Shown in pieces: positions 1 to 10,507 of a stretch of DNA of 64,000 bases. The notes beneath the pieces were generated by a model. It did not search any database. It was given only the letters and a program-made list of their open reading frames with translations, and had not been told where the DNA came from. Numbering within the stretch: the first letter of the stretch is position 1; each line of letters opens with the position of its first letter. This stretch comes from Bartonella taylorii 8TBB (GTDB lineage: Bacteria; Pseudomonadota; Alphaproteobacteria; Rhizobiales; Rhizobiaceae). Location of the stretch: contig NZ_CADEAG010000004.1 of the NCBI RefSeq assembly GCF_902825155.1, positions 104,670 to 168,669 of the forward strand, written 5' to 3'. A program made the position numbers and the translations under genes.

Positions 1-240
1 GCTTGCACTAGCACCTAAAGCAACAAAAACGGTTGTAAAACCTAGCACAAAAGCAATAACAGAAGATAAAAGCGCGCGCCGTATAAATACTTTCTCATTC
101 TGCTTTTCTGAACGAAAATCGTTAATACCAATCCCTGCCATATAGCACAAATAAGGAGGAACTAACGGCAAAACACATGGTGATAAAAAAGATAATGCAC
201 CAGCAAAAAATACACCAACTGTTGAAATTTCTACAACCAA
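1..240 (-). CDS. ccdA: CcdA-like cytochrome c biogenesis membrane protein (5' part, cut by window edge)
   Basis: The reading frame on the minus strand runs off the left edge. It encodes a first membrane segment followed by the family's hallmark SPCVLPLVPPYLCYMAG, with the redox cysteine in PCVLP, and then a charged loop and a second hydrophobic stretch. CcdA/DsbD-family proteins pass electrons from thioredoxin across the inner membrane to keep periplasmic cytochrome c assembly thiols reduced. An in-frame stop lies at about 259-261 and the frame has no ATG before the hallmark, so a TTG at 240 is the likeliest start, with GGGAAG about 10 bases upstream. About 80 residues are visible. The family is sure; the start is not. 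Confidence 0.75.
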   Translation of the reverse strand, partial: MVVEISTVGVFFAGALSFLSPCVLPLVPPYLCYMAGIGINDFRSEKQNEKVFIRRALLSSVIAFVLGFTTVFVALGASAS

Positions 241-284
241 ATCTCTATCCGCTTCCCATTACCGGTCATATCCACGCACAATTA

Positions 285-1253
285 TCAATCCATTTCTTCA
301 TCAATTTTTTGCATATTTTGCGCATCCGCTACCACACTTACATCTTCATCATGGCCAGAGACAACTGAAAAAACCTTTTGATAAATTTTATCTTTATTTT
401 TAGCAATGGCAATATACTCCCCCTCCGCTAACACGAGCGAAACATAAGCACCAACTGTTTCGTAAATGATATCACCAGAATCATTTGTAATAGACCAACT
501 TGTATCTGCGAGCGCTTCCCCTCCTTCTTGCCGTACCAACTTTAAAACAATTTGAGCTGCTTGATGTTCAAGAATAACTTCTGTAATTTTACCCGCATCC
601 ACTTGGATATCCGAACGAACAATAGCATTAATGGAACCATAATGGGAAGCAACATGATAGTGCCCAGCTTTCAAACGCACAATTGACTGAGGTTTAACAT
701 TTGATAAAATTACGCCAGTATCATCATTTTCTTTTTCATCCTCATAGATAGTGAAATGGAGTTCCTTTTCATTGATTGTGCCATTCAACAGTGTAGCATT
801 TAAAATAATCCCCCCAGCATCAAGATTAAAATTTTTAACAAGACTTTGCCCAATTTCTAAATTTACATGATCCACCGCACCAACGTGACCAAATGAGAGA
901 TGAACAAGATAACTCCCTGGTTCTAAATCAAAACGCGCGCTCCCTCCTTCATAAGTTGCAATCAATGGTAATTTATTATCAACCCCTAAGATAGGAGCAT
1001 AAATCCGCCATACGAGCCCCTTCACAATATCTTCATTGCTGTTTTTTAAGCGAGCATGCAATATAAGTCTAGACTGAGAAACTAAATCCTCTTTTTCGTG
1101 ATCTTGAGATTTTAAAATAATATTTGTTGATTGTTTTTGTGAATAATATTGCTCTCCCCCCTCTTCTGAAAATGCACAATCATTAAAGAATAATAGGATA
1201 AGCGCCACGCATAACCGCACACACCGACCTAATATTTTCGTAAGAGTTCCCAT
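285..1253 (-). CDS. Secreted conserved protein of unknown function
   Basis: The protein has about 322 residues from the chosen ATG at 1253. It starts with a basic n-region and a hydrophobic core (VALILLFF) ending near CAFS, a good Sec signal peptide, so it is probably periplasmic or surface-exposed. The frame can be extended to a GTG at 1301, which would put an unusual 16-residue extension before the signal. After the leader, several similar beta-rich segments repeat a pattern like EGGSARFDLEPGSYLVHLSFG and VRLKAGHYHVASHYGSI, suggesting tandem Ig-like or carboxypeptidase-regulatory-like sandwiches. It follows erpA closely on the same strand, so they may be co-transcribed. I do not recognise a named family, and no function can be given. 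Confidence 0.75.
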   Translation of the reverse strand: MGTLTKILGRCVRLCVALILLFFNDCAFSEEGGEQYYSQKQSTNIILKSQDHEKEDLVSQSRLILHARLKNSNEDIVKGLVWRIYAPILGVDNKLPLIATYEGGSARFDLEPGSYLVHLSFGHVGAVDHVNLEIGQSLVKNFNLDAGGIILNATLLNGTINEKELHFTIYEDEKENDDTGVILSNVKPQSIVRLKAGHYHVASHYGSINAIVRSDIQVDAGKITEVILEHQAAQIVLKLVRQEGGEALADTSWSITNDSGDIIYETVGAYVSLVLAEGEYIAIAKNKDKIYQKVFSVVSGHDEDVSVVADAQNMQKIDEEMD

Positions 1254-1313
1254 TTTTGCATTGTTGACCAAAGTAATAATCTTTTCAAGAAGCAATATCA
1301 CAAAACCACTATT

Positions 1314-1637
1314 CTAAATTGAAAAACTTACACCGCAACCGCATGATGAAACAGCATTAGGATTATGAATTTGAAAAGACTGTCCCATAAGATCATCAAC
1401 AAAATCAATTTCAGCTCCTTCCATGAAGGGAAGTGATAGTGAATCAATAAAGACGATCGCCCCATCTTTTTTAAGAATGAGGTCATCTTCGCTCATTTCA
1501 GAAACCAAATTGTATTTATAAGAAAAACCTGAACACCCACCACCTTCAACAGAAATACGTAATCCTATTTTATCGGGTTCATTCAAAAGTATCTGTGCAA
1601 TCCGTTTGGCAGCAACATCTGAAATATTCACACCCAT
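1314..1637 (-). CDS. erpA: A-type iron-sulfur cluster carrier (HesB/IscA/ErpA family)
   Basis: The protein has 107 residues, the normal length for an A-type carrier. All three conserved cysteines are present: Cys35 in GGGCSGFSYKY and Cys99/Cys101 in SSCGCGVSF near the C-terminus. Such proteins accept an Fe-S cluster from the scaffold and pass it to apo-enzymes in the cytoplasm. The gene is divergent from dgt, with about 100 bases between their starts, the arrangement common in Rhizobiales. The symbol erpA follows that neighbourhood; iscA would be the alternative name. Confidence 0.85.
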   Translation of the reverse strand: MGVNISDVAAKRIAQILLNEPDKIGLRISVEGGGCSGFSYKYNLVSEMSEDDLILKKDGAIVFIDSLSLPFMEGAEIDFVDDLMGQSFQIHNPNAVSSCGCGVSFSI

Positions 1638-1743
1638 CTTATATATCCTTGCATTAAACTATCAAGAAAGAGTATCCCCAACTCAAGAAAAGTTTATTAA
1701 TTATAAACCAATCCTAATTTAGGATGAGAATGGACAGCTTGCA

Positions 1744-2946
1744 ATGGATATAAATAATATCAATTTCAATTACCAATCTCGGGCGGTCTATAGTGCTAAC
1801 CCGCAAACAAGCCGTGGTAGATTATTCCATGAAACTGTGAATACTATGCGATCACCTTTTCAACGAGACAGAGATCGTATTATTCATTCTAACGCATTTC
1901 GGCGCCTTAAACATAAAACTCAAGTGTTTATTGCTGATGAAAGCGATCATTATCGTACGCGACTGACACACTCAATAGAGGTTTCTCAAATTGCACGAAC
2001 ATTAGCCCGTGCACTCTGTCTTGATGAAGACCTTGCCGAAGCGATTGCTCTTGTTCACGATTTTGGGCATACGCCTTTCGGCCACGCAGGAGAAGATGCC
2101 CTTAATGAAGCAATGAAACCTTATGGCGGTTTTGACCATAATGTACAAGCGTTACGCATTGTCACAAAGCTGGAACAGCGTTATGCAAATTTTGATGGAC
2201 TTAACCTTACTTGGGAAACACTCGAAGGACTTGTAAAGCATAATGGTCCCCTTTTAGGTCCCTATGCAAACAGCAAAGATGTTCCAATCGATATTCTACA
2301 ATACAATGCAAAGCAGGATCTTGAGCTAGACTGTTTTGCTGGTCTAGAAGCACAATGTGCTGCTATTGCTGATGATATTGCTTACAATGCGCATGATATC
2401 GATGATGGTTTACGTTCGCAATTTTTAACACTCGATCAGTTCGAACATATTTCACTGACAGCAGCATTATTAAAAGATATAACAGATGAACATCCACAAC
2501 TCGATCAAGATCGGCGCGGTTACACACTTGTACGAAGACAGATAACAACCATGGTTGAAGATGTTATCAAACAATCACAAGAAAACTTAACTCGTCTCAA
2601 ACCAACAAGCATAAAGGATGTTCACCAAGCAAAACAAACCATTATTACCTTTTCGCCCACAATGAGCGTTTATGAAAAAGAACTAAAAGACTTTCTGTTT
2701 AAAAATCTTTATTACCATGATCAAGTCCTCAGCCGTCGCAATGCAGCAAAATGCATTGTACAAAAATTATTCGACTGTTATTATGAAAATCCAAATACAA
2801 TGCCTGAAAGCTGGTGCAGCAAAACAGCTCACTTGACGAATCAAGAGTTAGCACGTCTTATTGCTGACTTTCTATCAGGTATGACCGATCACTATGCTCT
2901 ACGCGAATATCACCGTTTATTTGACCATACAGGTAATTTCATTTAA
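1744..2946 (+). CDS. dgt: dGTPase-like deoxynucleoside triphosphate triphosphohydrolase
   Basis: The protein has 400 residues, typical of the short alphaproteobacterial dGTPase-like family. The HD-superfamily metal site is intact: His76 in LTHSIEVSQ and the His105-Asp106 pair in [15 protein letters not shown]. The N-terminal region [24 protein letters not shown] is also family-typical. The enzyme hydrolyses dNTPs to deoxynucleosides and triphosphate and so trims the dNTP pool. It lies 31 bases upstream of argS on the same strand, which matches the dgt-argS pairing in other Rhizobiales and suggests one transcript. Confidence 0.92.
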   Translation: MDINNINFNYQSRAVYSANPQTSRGRLFHETVNTMRSPFQRDRDRIIHSNAFRRLKHKTQVFIADESDHYRTRLTHSIEVSQIARTLARALCLDEDLAEAIALVHDFGHTPFGHAGEDALNEAMKPYGGFDHNVQALRIVTKLEQRYANFDGLNLTWETLEGLVKHNGPLLGPYANSKDVPIDILQYNAKQDLELDCFAGLEAQCAAIADDIAYNAHDIDDGLRSQFLTLDQFEHISLTAALLKDITDEHPQLDQDRRGYTLVRRQITTMVEDVIKQSQENLTRLKPTSIKDVHQAKQTIITFSPTMSVYEKELKDFLFKNLYYHDQVLSRRNAAKCIVQKLFDCYYENPNTMPESWCSKTAHLTNQELARLIADFLSGMTDHYALREYHRLFDHTGNFI

Positions 2947-2977
2947 TTGCTTTTGAATACCATGATGGAAGTTGAAT

Positions 2978-4735
2978 ATGAATGTCTTTAAAAACTTCGA
3001 AAAAAAAATTAAAAAATCACTTGAACTATCTGATATAAAAGGAAAAAATGGAGAATATTTAGATTTATCAAAAATCACCGTTGACCCCCCACGTGATTCT
3101 TCACACGGACATTTATCAACCAATGCTGCTATGGTGCTTGCAAAGTCTATTGGACTGAGCCCCCGTGCACTTGCAGAAAAGATCGTAGAACTTCTCAAAA
3201 ATGATCCCTTTATCGATTGTATTGATGTTGCTGGTCCTGGTTTTATCAACATCAAGCTTACAAAATCATTTTGGCAAGATGCAATAAAATCCATGCTTGA
3301 ATTAGGAGTCTCCTACGGTCGTATACCAATGGGCCAGGGCAAACGCATCAATGTTGAATATGTATCAGCAAATCCTACAGGACCGATGCATGTGGGACAT
3401 TGCCGAGGTGCTGTTGTTGGGGATGTTCTCTGCAATTTGCTACAATTTGTCGGCTATAACGTTACAAAAGAGTATTACATCAATGATGCTGGTAAACAAA
3501 TTGAAGTGCTCGCCCACTCCGTACTGTTGCGTTACCGCGAAGCTCTTGGACAAAAAATTAATGAAATTCCAGAAGGACTCTATCCTGGTGAATATTTGAT
3601 TCCATTGGGAAAATCGCTTGTTCAAGAATTTGGCGATAAATTACTCACTATGGATAAAAATGAAGCTTTAGCTATCGTGAAAGAGCGTGCTATTCATGCA
3701 ATGATGTCAATGATTCGCGAAGATTTGGCTGCTCTTAATATTTATCACGATATCTTTTTTTCTGAGCGTATGCTTTATGCAGATAATGCGCGTGCTATTC
3801 GTAACACAATTAATGACCTTACTTTAAATGGTTATATTTACAAAGGCAAGCTCCCACCACCAAAAGGGCAGAACACAGAAGACTGGGAACCAAGCGAACA
3901 AACTTTGTTCCGTTCAACAGATGTTGGAGATGATCAAGACCGTGTTTTAGTCAAATCTGACGGTTCTTACACTTATTTTGCTGCTGATGTTGCTTATTTC
4001 CATGATAAATTCAATCGTCATTTTGATGAAATGATTTATATTTTAGGTGCAGATCATGCTGGTTATGTAAAGCGGCTAGAAGCGATGGCAAAAGCGATTT
4101 CTGGCGATAAAGCCAAATTGAGTGTTTTCTTATGTCAATTAGTAAGGCTCTTTCGCAACGATCAGCCTGTGCGTATGTCAAAAAGAGCAGGATCATTTGT
4201 AACCTTGCGTGATGTTGTGGAAGAAGTAGGTCGTGACCCTGTGCGTTTTATGATGCTATACCGTAAATGTGAAGCACCTCTTGATTTTGATTTTGCGAAA
4301 GTAACAGAACAATCAAAAGATAATCCTATCTTTTACGTACAATATGCAAATGCACGTTGTCACTCAGTCTTTCGTCAAGCGCAAGAATCCCTTCATATTA
4401 AAAATTTTTCAAAAGATACAATGATCCTCCACCTTAAGAGATTAACAGATGATAATGAAATATCCCTAATACGCAAACTTACTGAATATCCACGCATCAT
4501 CGAACAAGCTGTAATTCATAAAGAACCACATCGATTGGCGTTTTATCTCTATGACCTTGCTTCCAATTTTCATGCTCATTGGAATAAAGGGAGTAACAAT
4601 CCCTATTTACGCTTTATTCAGCCCGGTGACAAGGAGCTATCACTTGCCAGACTGGGATTAATACAAGCTATCATGAATATTTTATCATCAGGACTTACAA
4701 TTGTAGGAGTAGAAGCATCAACAGAAATGCGTTGA
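2978..4735 (+). CDS. argS: Arginyl-tRNA synthetase (class I)
   Basis: The protein has about 585 residues, the normal size. The HIGH signature appears as HVGH (residues 138-141, in [13 protein letters not shown]), and the KMSKS equivalent is RMSKRAG. The N-terminal Arg-tRNA recognition domain and the C-terminal anticodon-binding DALR domain are both present. It charges tRNA-Arg in the cytoplasm. The frame opens at a TTG (2972), but the ATG at 2978 is preferred because GGAAG lies 6 bases upstream. It follows dgt and precedes the SPOR-domain gene, as in related genomes. Confidence 0.95.
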   Translation: MNVFKNFEKKIKKSLELSDIKGKNGEYLDLSKITVDPPRDSSHGHLSTNAAMVLAKSIGLSPRALAEKIVELLKNDPFIDCIDVAGPGFINIKLTKSFWQDAIKSMLELGVSYGRIPMGQGKRINVEYVSANPTGPMHVGHCRGAVVGDVLCNLLQFVGYNVTKEYYINDAGKQIEVLAHSVLLRYREALGQKINEIPEGLYPGEYLIPLGKSLVQEFGDKLLTMDKNEALAIVKERAIHAMMSMIREDLAALNIYHDIFFSERMLYADNARAIRNTINDLTLNGYIYKGKLPPPKGQNTEDWEPSEQTLFRSTDVGDDQDRVLVKSDGSYTYFAADVAYFHDKFNRHFDEMIYILGADHAGYVKRLEAMAKAISGDKAKLSVFLCQLVRLFRNDQPVRMSKRAGSFVTLRDVVEEVGRDPVRFMMLYRKCEAPLDFDFAKVTEQSKDNPIFYVQYANARCHSVFRQAQESLHIKNFSKDTMILHLKRLTDDNEISLIRKLTEYPRIIEQAVIHKEPHRLAFYLYDLASNFHAHWNKGSNNPYLRFIQPGDKELSLARLGLIQAIMNILSSGLTIVGVEASTEMR

Positions 4736-4892
4736 AAAAGTTCTCTAAATACATAAAATAAGTACTTTATTGATAAACTTTTTCATATATCCTTGTCATA
4801 GGAGGGGGAAATTTTATAATTTCAAAATATAATACATTAAAATTAACCATTTTTTATTGCACGCGAATGCAAATCATCATGTGAGAAAAGCT

Positions 4893-7388
4893 ATGAGCGA
4901 TAACGATCGCAAAAATCCGCACGAAATGAAAAAAGTTCATGAACACCATGATCCTTTAGAGAGGCTTACACGAATTTTTCATCCGTACAAACAAAACGAA
5001 AACCAAAACGATCAATCTTCTTTACAAACTGATCGATCAGTACCTCATCCCCCTAAAACTTTATCTCATGATGACGACTTTGATTTATCCTTTCTAGAAA
5101 CAGAGCTTGAAAATAGTTTAACGCATAACTTGCCATTTGATGATCAAAAAAAGCAACAGAGTTTACACACAGCCACCCATGAGCAAACTTCAAACGTTAC
5201 ACCAACTACTTCTTTTAACTATCGAGAAAAAAGTGGTTTTTTGTCTGAAGAAGCACATTCTTTACCTATAAGTCATGATGAGGAAAAAATTTTAGACTCA
5301 CTTTCCCCATTACCTATTCAAAAGAATCAATCACCTCAAAATAGTGCTACACCAATCAGTAGCGACTCTTTTTTTGAAGAAAGCGATTTTAGTATACAAT
5401 CAGAAAAATTCTTTTTTGATGAAACTGATAAACGCAATAATAAAGGTGTCACTACAGAACTGGCTGAACAATCCAACCGTTTTTCACAAACAGCCTCACA
5501 ACAAGCAGATACCCCTAATATACAACGAAATTATGACGATAATCAAAGCTTCCACGACACTCCTGTAAATCATCCATCTCAAGTTTCAAATGATCAAGAA
5601 AATTGGGTTAAAGAATATTATACTGATGTTCCTCTCCCTTCTACGGATACAAACATGTTTTTCTCACCTTCTGATATTCTTTCAGAGAGAAAGAACACCG
5701 CTAGAAATGAACCAGCAAGTAATTTCCCATCATCTTTGGATTCAACATACATCGACAAACAATCTGATTTAAAAAGCTTTTCGCAAAAAAGCCATACTGC
5801 CGATTATCCGCAGTCTTACGAAGAAAAATTCTTAGAACAAGAAGTTTATGCTGCAGAAATTCCAGAATATCGTGAAACTCAAGCCCAATACATCAATAAT
5901 GCTCAAAATATCTCTGATCAAAACAATTTAAATAGTATACATCCCTCCTCAGAAATCCCTCATACAATACAAAAGGATAGTTTTTTTTCTCATAATTACG
6001 CACACAGGGATACCCCTCCTCCAAATGTTGATACTTATAGATTTGCAGAGGAAATCGTGGAAAAAACTGGACCAATTATGGTCCCTGAAGTCCCATATGA
6101 AGCCCCAGAATATGATGTACCGACAGATAATTTAAAAGAAGAATTTGCTGATGTATTCAATGTAGGAAATATTACAGAAGCGGATTCTTCGCAACAACAA
6201 CAGCAAAATGAAATCCTCAATGAAATCTTTCATCAAACCATGCAAAATCCAAGAGACGATGCATATACAAACTCTCAAGATCAAAATACTAACTATTTTC
6301 CCGCCGACAATATGGGATATGATTCCTCCTCTTTTCCAGAGAATTCGTCATACAAAGCTGCAAATAAAATCCCTACTCATGTATCAGCCACTCCTCCCTT
6401 AAAAAGTTTTATTGTTGGTAAAATGCTTACCAAGAGTGCTCTTCTTCTCATTTTAATAGCAATTGGTTTTTCTGGTTATTCCTACTTTTTTATGCCATCA
6501 CAAAAAAATGAAAATGCGCCCATTATCCATGCTGATAATACGCCCTTCAAATTCAAACACGAAACAACTGAAACGAAGAATGATGTTGGACATAATTTAG
6601 ATATTTATAAACAAACAACTGAAGAAAATGAAAAACAAGAAAACACACAACAATCTCTTATTGATAATTCTGAACAACCTGAAAATTTAGCAGAATTAAA
6701 CCAACAGAAATCTACAAGTTTTTCATCCTCTTCTCTTAATGAATCTGACGTTGAAGATGCCGTGACAGAAGCCGTCAATCACACCATTCCAACGCGAGAA
6801 GTACAGACTGTTATTGTAAACCAAGATGGCACAGTTGTACTGGCACCAATGCATCACACAGAGAGAAAAAATTCTGATAAAACAGAAGAAAAAACTGATC
6901 AAACTATTGTAGATCAACTTCCAGATTCTCCCTCTGTTTCTTCGCACGATTCCGATATAAATAACAAAGCAACAGAAGATAATCTCATGAGAGATATTGA
7001 TAAAATAATAGCTGAGAATACTTCTGCTTCTAGTATTAAAGGAAAAGTTATATCAATTCCTTCGCATGCAGAGAGAAATTCAGAACCGCAAACACATGCT
7101 GCTTCTCACCCAATATCACCAAGCCAAGTAGCCACACAAAATTCAGAAAGTTATTACGTACAACTTGCATCTCAACCAACGCAAGCACTAGCTAGAGATT
7201 CTTTGAAAAATATGAAGTCTAGATTTGGATTCCTTATCGGCACTCGTCCTTTAAATATTCAGTCTGCTCTCATACCAGGAAAAGGAACCTATTATCGTGT
7301 TCGTATTCAAACGCAAAATCGCAATGACGCCATAAGCCTTTGTGAAAACATAAAAAATTCTGGAGGAAGTTGCTTCATCACACGCTAA
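4893..7388 (+). CDS. SPOR-domain membrane protein with a long disordered N-terminal region
   Basis: The protein has about 831 residues from the ATG at 4893; the frame also has upstream TTG and GTG codons. The first 500 residues are low-complexity and rich in Asn, Gln, Ser, His and Asp, so probably unstructured and cytoplasmic. One membrane helix (LLLILIAIGFSGYSYFF) follows near residue 515. A second hydrophilic linker then leads to a C-terminal SPOR domain of about 75 residues starting at SYYVQLASQP. SPOR domains bind denuded septal peptidoglycan, so the protein probably localises to the division site. Position after argS fits the rhizobial order, but nagZ, scpA and scpB, which usually follow, are absent here. 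Confidence 0.85.
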   Translation: MSDNDRKNPHEMKKVHEHHDPLERLTRIFHPYKQNENQNDQSSLQTDRSVPHPPKTLSHDDDFDLSFLETELENSLTHNLPFDDQKKQQSLHTATHEQTSNVTPTTSFNYREKSGFLSEEAHSLPISHDEEKILDSLSPLPIQKNQSPQNSATPISSDSFFEESDFSIQSEKFFFDETDKRNNKGVTTELAEQSNRFSQTASQQADTPNIQRNYDDNQSFHDTPVNHPSQVSNDQENWVKEYYTDVPLPSTDTNMFFSPSDILSERKNTARNEPASNFPSSLDSTYIDKQSDLKSFSQKSHTADYPQSYEEKFLEQEVYAAEIPEYRETQAQYINNAQNISDQNNLNSIHPSSEIPHTIQKDSFFSHNYAHRDTPPPNVDTYRFAEEIVEKTGPIMVPEVPYEAPEYDVPTDNLKEEFADVFNVGNITEADSSQQQQQNEILNEIFHQTMQNPRDDAYTNSQDQNTNYFPADNMGYDSSSFPENSSYKAANKIPTHVSATPPLKSFIVGKMLTKSALLLILIAIGFSGYSYFFMPSQKNENAPIIHADNTPFKFKHETTETKNDVGHNLDIYKQTTEENEKQENTQQSLIDNSEQPENLAELNQQKSTSFSSSSLNESDVEDAVTEAVNHTIPTREVQTVIVNQDGTVVLAPMHHTERKNSDKTEEKTDQTIVDQLPDSPSVSSHDSDINNKATEDNLMRDIDKIIAENTSASSIKGKVISIPSHAERNSEPQTHAASHPISPSQVATQNSESYYVQLASQPTQALARDSLKNMKSRFGFLIGTRPLNIQSALIPGKGTYYRVRIQTQNRNDAISLCENIKNSGGSCFITR

Positions 7389-7430
7389 ATAAATAATGCA
7401 ACGGCTTTAAAAACCGCTGCACTATTTATT
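7388..7430. terminator. Candidate bidirectional hairpin between two convergent genes
   Basis: AATAAAT at 7388-7394 pairs with ATTTATT at 7424-7430. Inside it, GCA and CGG pair with CCG and TGC around a loop of nine bases, with small mismatches. It overlaps the stop codon region of the SPOR gene and lies between two convergent genes, which fits a shared terminator. There is no clear T-run, so the call is tentative. Confidence 0.4.
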
Positions 7431-7548
7431 GTGATACCATTTAATTAACTTCAGGAGTTAAAATTCTGTTATATTTTTCTAGCTCATATACGTGAAGTAA
7501 TTTTATTCTTTGATTCACGCTAGGTTAGATTCTTTACTCTGAAGAATT

Positions 7549-7842
7549 TTATTCAGGAGATAAAGGTGAGTTCGTGCCTTTATAAGTATAAGGTACTGGA
7601 GATGTTGGATTTAAATCTTTCCTCGGACTTGTTATCATTTGATTTTGTTCTGTAGTATTATAGTGAGAGATATGCTCAGGAGATTTTTCAAAAAAAGATC
7701 CTAAAAAGCCAAAAATAAACCAGATAATAAAGAGTCCAAGAAGAATAGCAAGAATACCTCTACCAATCGAATTACGCTGTTCACGGTCTTTCTTTTCTGC
7801 AGCTATACGTTCCTCGTATGTGTGGTAATTTCTATCAATCAT
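7549..7842 (-). CDS. Small single-pass membrane protein, unknown function
   Basis: The protein has 97 residues. A charged N-terminal cytoplasmic segment (TYEERIAAEKKDREQRN) is followed by one strong membrane helix (GILAILLGLFIIWFIFGFLG, about residues 29-48). A Pro/Ser/Thr-rich tail of about 45 residues would lie in the periplasm. The arrangement resembles small envelope proteins of unknown role. It stands alone, convergent with the SPOR gene. No family is recognised; the coding call rests on the clean helix-plus-tail layout and good codon use. Confidence 0.6.
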   Translation of the reverse strand: MIDRNYHTYEERIAAEKKDREQRNSIGRGILAILLGLFIIWFIFGFLGSFFEKSPEHISHYNTTEQNQMITSPRKDLNPTSPVPYTYKGTNSPLSPE

Positions 7843-8142
7843 AGTAAGTTCCTTTTCTCAATGCCCTTGCCTTTAAGCTATAAGATATGCATATAAAATT
7901 ATTCAGACACTTATTTTGAAAAACGATAATTATGTATAAAGGTTCCAGATTACATGATAAAATTGAGAAGAAGGATTATAAAATAGAAACAAAAATATCT
8001 CTTAAGAGTCCTTCCTTTTAATTCTATAATAAGGTCATTGACATAAATGACACACTAGTAATAGAGTTTTAATAAACGTATCTCATTATTTTTATGATAA
8101 AAAAACACTTAGAAATAGAGCACATCCCAAAAGGTTTTACTT
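7843..8142. other. Intergenic region upstream of ilvE
   Basis: These 300 AT-rich bases separate the divergent small membrane protein gene and ilvE. They must hold both promoters. I see no coding remnant, tRNA or strong hairpin here. Confidence 0.5.
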
Positions 8143-9249
8143 ATGAAATCTCCTACATCATCGCTTCCGTTTAAAATAGAAAAACACCCATCACCTTTGT
8201 CAGACGGGAACCGTGAAGAAATTTTTAAAAATCCTGGGTTTGGTCAATTTTTTACAGATCACATGTGTACCATTCAATGGTCTGAATCCAAAGGTTGGCA
8301 TAACGCCGTTATTTCTCCATACAAACCTTTAGAGATTAACCCAGCAAGTACCGTTTTGCATTATGGGCAGGAAATTTTTGAGGGTTTAAAAGCATATCGC
8401 GCAAAAGACGGACGCATTTTGTTATTCCGCCCTGATGCCAATGCACAACGCTTTATAGAATCGGCTAAGCGTTTAGCTATGCCGGAATTACCACAGGATA
8501 TCTTTTTGGATGCGGTTCATCAATTGGTAAAAGTTGATCAAAAGTGGGTTTCTGATCTTCCAAATGCAAGCCTTTACATACGCCCATTCATGTTTGGCAA
8601 TGAAAGCTTTTTGGGAGTTCGCCCTTCTGAAGAATATATTTTCTGTATCATAGCATCTCCTGTTGGATCATATTTTAAAGGAGAAGAAAAATCTGTTAGC
8701 GTATGGATCGAAACAGATTATAGCCGTGCTGGTCCAGGGGGTACAGGCGCTGCCAAATGTGGTGGCAACTATGCAGCAAGCTTACTTGCACAAAACAGTG
8801 CAACACAAAATAATTGTAGCCAAGTGCTTTTCCTTGATATGCTTGAACATAAGTGGATTGAAGAACTCGGCGGCATGAATGTTTGCTTTATTATGGCAAA
8901 TAATACACTTGTAACACCTGCACTTAATGGCACTATCCTTCCAGGAATAACACGTCATTCAATTTTACAGTTAGCACAACGGATGGGATTAACAATAGAA
9001 GAGCGTCCTTATTCTTTTGAAGCGCTCAAGGAAGATGCGCGGAGTGGTCACCTTAAAGAAGTCTTTGCCTGTGGTACAGCAGCCGTTATTACATCAATTG
9101 GCCGTTTCAAATACAAAGGTGGCGAGTTCGTTATTGGAAATGAAATGATTGGTGAGATCACGAAACAACTTCGCACCCAACTGGTTGACCTTCAAAAAGG
9201 CAATATAGAAGATAAAAATGGCTGGGTGCATGCTGTCCAGCTCTCATAA
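8143..9249 (+). CDS. ilvE: Branched-chain amino acid aminotransferase
   Basis: The protein has 368 residues, a class IV PLP enzyme of the longer BCAT subgroup. It has the EIFEGLKAYR motif near residue 80, the PLP-binding lysine Lys205 in GGTGAAKCGGNYA, and EELGGMNVCF. It interconverts valine, leucine and isoleucine with their 2-oxo acids using glutamate/2-oxoglutarate, in the cytoplasm. Start ATG at 8143; the nearest purine-rich stretch (AAAAGG) lies about 10 bases upstream. It is a single-gene unit with open flanks. In a host-restricted organism with few amino acid pathways it may serve turnover rather than full synthesis; that is inference. Confidence 0.93.
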   Translation: MKSPTSSLPFKIEKHPSPLSDGNREEIFKNPGFGQFFTDHMCTIQWSESKGWHNAVISPYKPLEINPASTVLHYGQEIFEGLKAYRAKDGRILLFRPDANAQRFIESAKRLAMPELPQDIFLDAVHQLVKVDQKWVSDLPNASLYIRPFMFGNESFLGVRPSEEYIFCIIASPVGSYFKGEEKSVSVWIETDYSRAGPGGTGAAKCGGNYAASLLAQNSATQNNCSQVLFLDMLEHKWIEELGGMNVCFIMANNTLVTPALNGTILPGITRHSILQLAQRMGLTIEERPYSFEALKEDARSGHLKEVFACGTAAVITSIGRFKYKGGEFVIGNEMIGEITKQLRTQLVDLQKGNIEDKNGWVHAVQLS

Positions 9250-9372
9250 CAATAAAAGATATTTCTAAACTATCATCAATGCTTCCGTAAAGTCCTCTTA
9301 AAAATTTTGTGAAAGCACGCTCTCAAAAAACAATATTCTTTTATTTCTTAGGTAACTACGACGGGAAAAGCA

Positions 9373-10359
9373 TTAATCAAATTTTGAATAATCCCTATGC
9401 TGTGCTTTAATATTACGGATTGTGCCGGTATGTGAACGCATCACTAGAGTTTCCGTCTGGATATAACGAGGGGTAAATTTAACACCAGAAAGCATATTGC
9501 CATCCGTTACACCCGTTGCAGAAAACAACACATCACCTTTTGCCATTTCTTTCATTGTATAAACTTTATTGGGATTATCGATTCCCATTTTAGCCGCACG
9601 TGCGATTTTGTCTTCTGTATCAAGCTGCAAACGTCCTTGCATCTGCCCACCAATACAGCGTAAGGCTGCAGCCGCTAGCACCCCCTCTGGTGCTCCCCCA
9701 ATCCCCATGTAGATATCAATACCCGTTTCATCTGGATGAGTTGTATCAATAACGGCAGCAACATCTCCATCACCAATTAAACGAATTGACGCCCCCGTTG
9801 TTCGCACTTCATTAATTAGTTTTTCATGGCGAAGACGATCCATAATACAAACAGTTACCTGATTAACCGCAACTCCCTTAGCCTTTGCAAGAGCGTGAAT
9901 ATTATCCGTAGGAGAGGCATCTATATCAACAATCCCCTTTGGATAACCAGGACCAATAGCAATTTTTTCCATATAAACATCAGGGGCATAAAGTAAATTA
10001 CCCTTTTTAGCAATTGCAACCACCGCTAGGGAATTAGCAAGATTTTTAGCACAAATCGTCGTTCCCTCAAGTGGATCAAGTGCAATATCAATTGCCAACC
10101 CATTTTGAAGACCTACTTTCTCTCCAATATAAAGCATAGGAGCTTCATCACGTTCACCTTCGCCAATCACCACTGTACCATCAATAGGCAACCGATTAAG
10201 TTCGCGACGCATCGCATCTACAGCAGCTTGATCAGCAGCCTTTTCATCACCACGCCCGCGCCAGCGCGCAGCTGCAACAGCAGCACGTTCAGTTACACGC
10301 ACCAATTCAAGTGTTAAAATACGATCAAGTCCATTTAAAATTTTCTGGGTTGTGGGCAT
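9373..10359 (-). CDS. glpX: Class II fructose-1,6-bisphosphatase
   Basis: The protein has 328 residues. The metal- and phosphate-binding motifs of the GlpX family are intact: GEGERDEAPM (66-75) and DPLEGT (95-100). It dephosphorylates fructose 1,6-bisphosphate, the committed gluconeogenic step. It lies 148 bases downstream of hom on the same strand, the hom-glpX order seen across Rhizobiales; recJ, which usually follows, is not here. A small perfect hairpin lies in the gap between hom and glpX. Confidence 0.94.
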   Translation of the reverse strand: MPTTQKILNGLDRILTLELVRVTERAAVAAARWRGRGDEKAADQAAVDAMRRELNRLPIDGTVVIGEGERDEAPMLYIGEKVGLQNGLAIDIALDPLEGTTICAKNLANSLAVVAIAKKGNLLYAPDVYMEKIAIGPGYPKGIVDIDASPTDNIHALAKAKGVAVNQVTVCIMDRLRHEKLINEVRTTGASIRLIGDGDVAAVIDTTHPDETGIDIYMGIGGAPEGVLAAAALRCIGGQMQGRLQLDTEDKIARAAKMGIDNPNKVYTMKEMAKGDVLFSATGVTDGNMLSGVKFTPRYIQTETLVMRSHTGTIRNIKAQHRDYSKFD

Positions 10360-10380
10360 ATAAAAATCCTACCGAATGAG

Positions 10381-10398
10381 TGCTAGCAGAAACTAGCA
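10381..10398. repeat. Short hairpin in the hom-glpX gap
   Basis: TGCTAG (10381-10386) and CTAGCA (10393-10398) form a perfect 6-bp inverted repeat with a 6-base loop. Read in the direction of transcription it is not followed by a T-run, so it is more likely a processing or stability element than a terminator. Confidence 0.35.
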
Positions 10399-10507
10399 TT
10401 TATTGTTAAGTATTAAGAAGAAAGCTTTTGGCAAAGATAAGAACTTTCCACAAGAGAAAAAAGCATTCAGGCTTCTCCCTTTGCCATTATAAACCAAATG
10501 ATCAATT

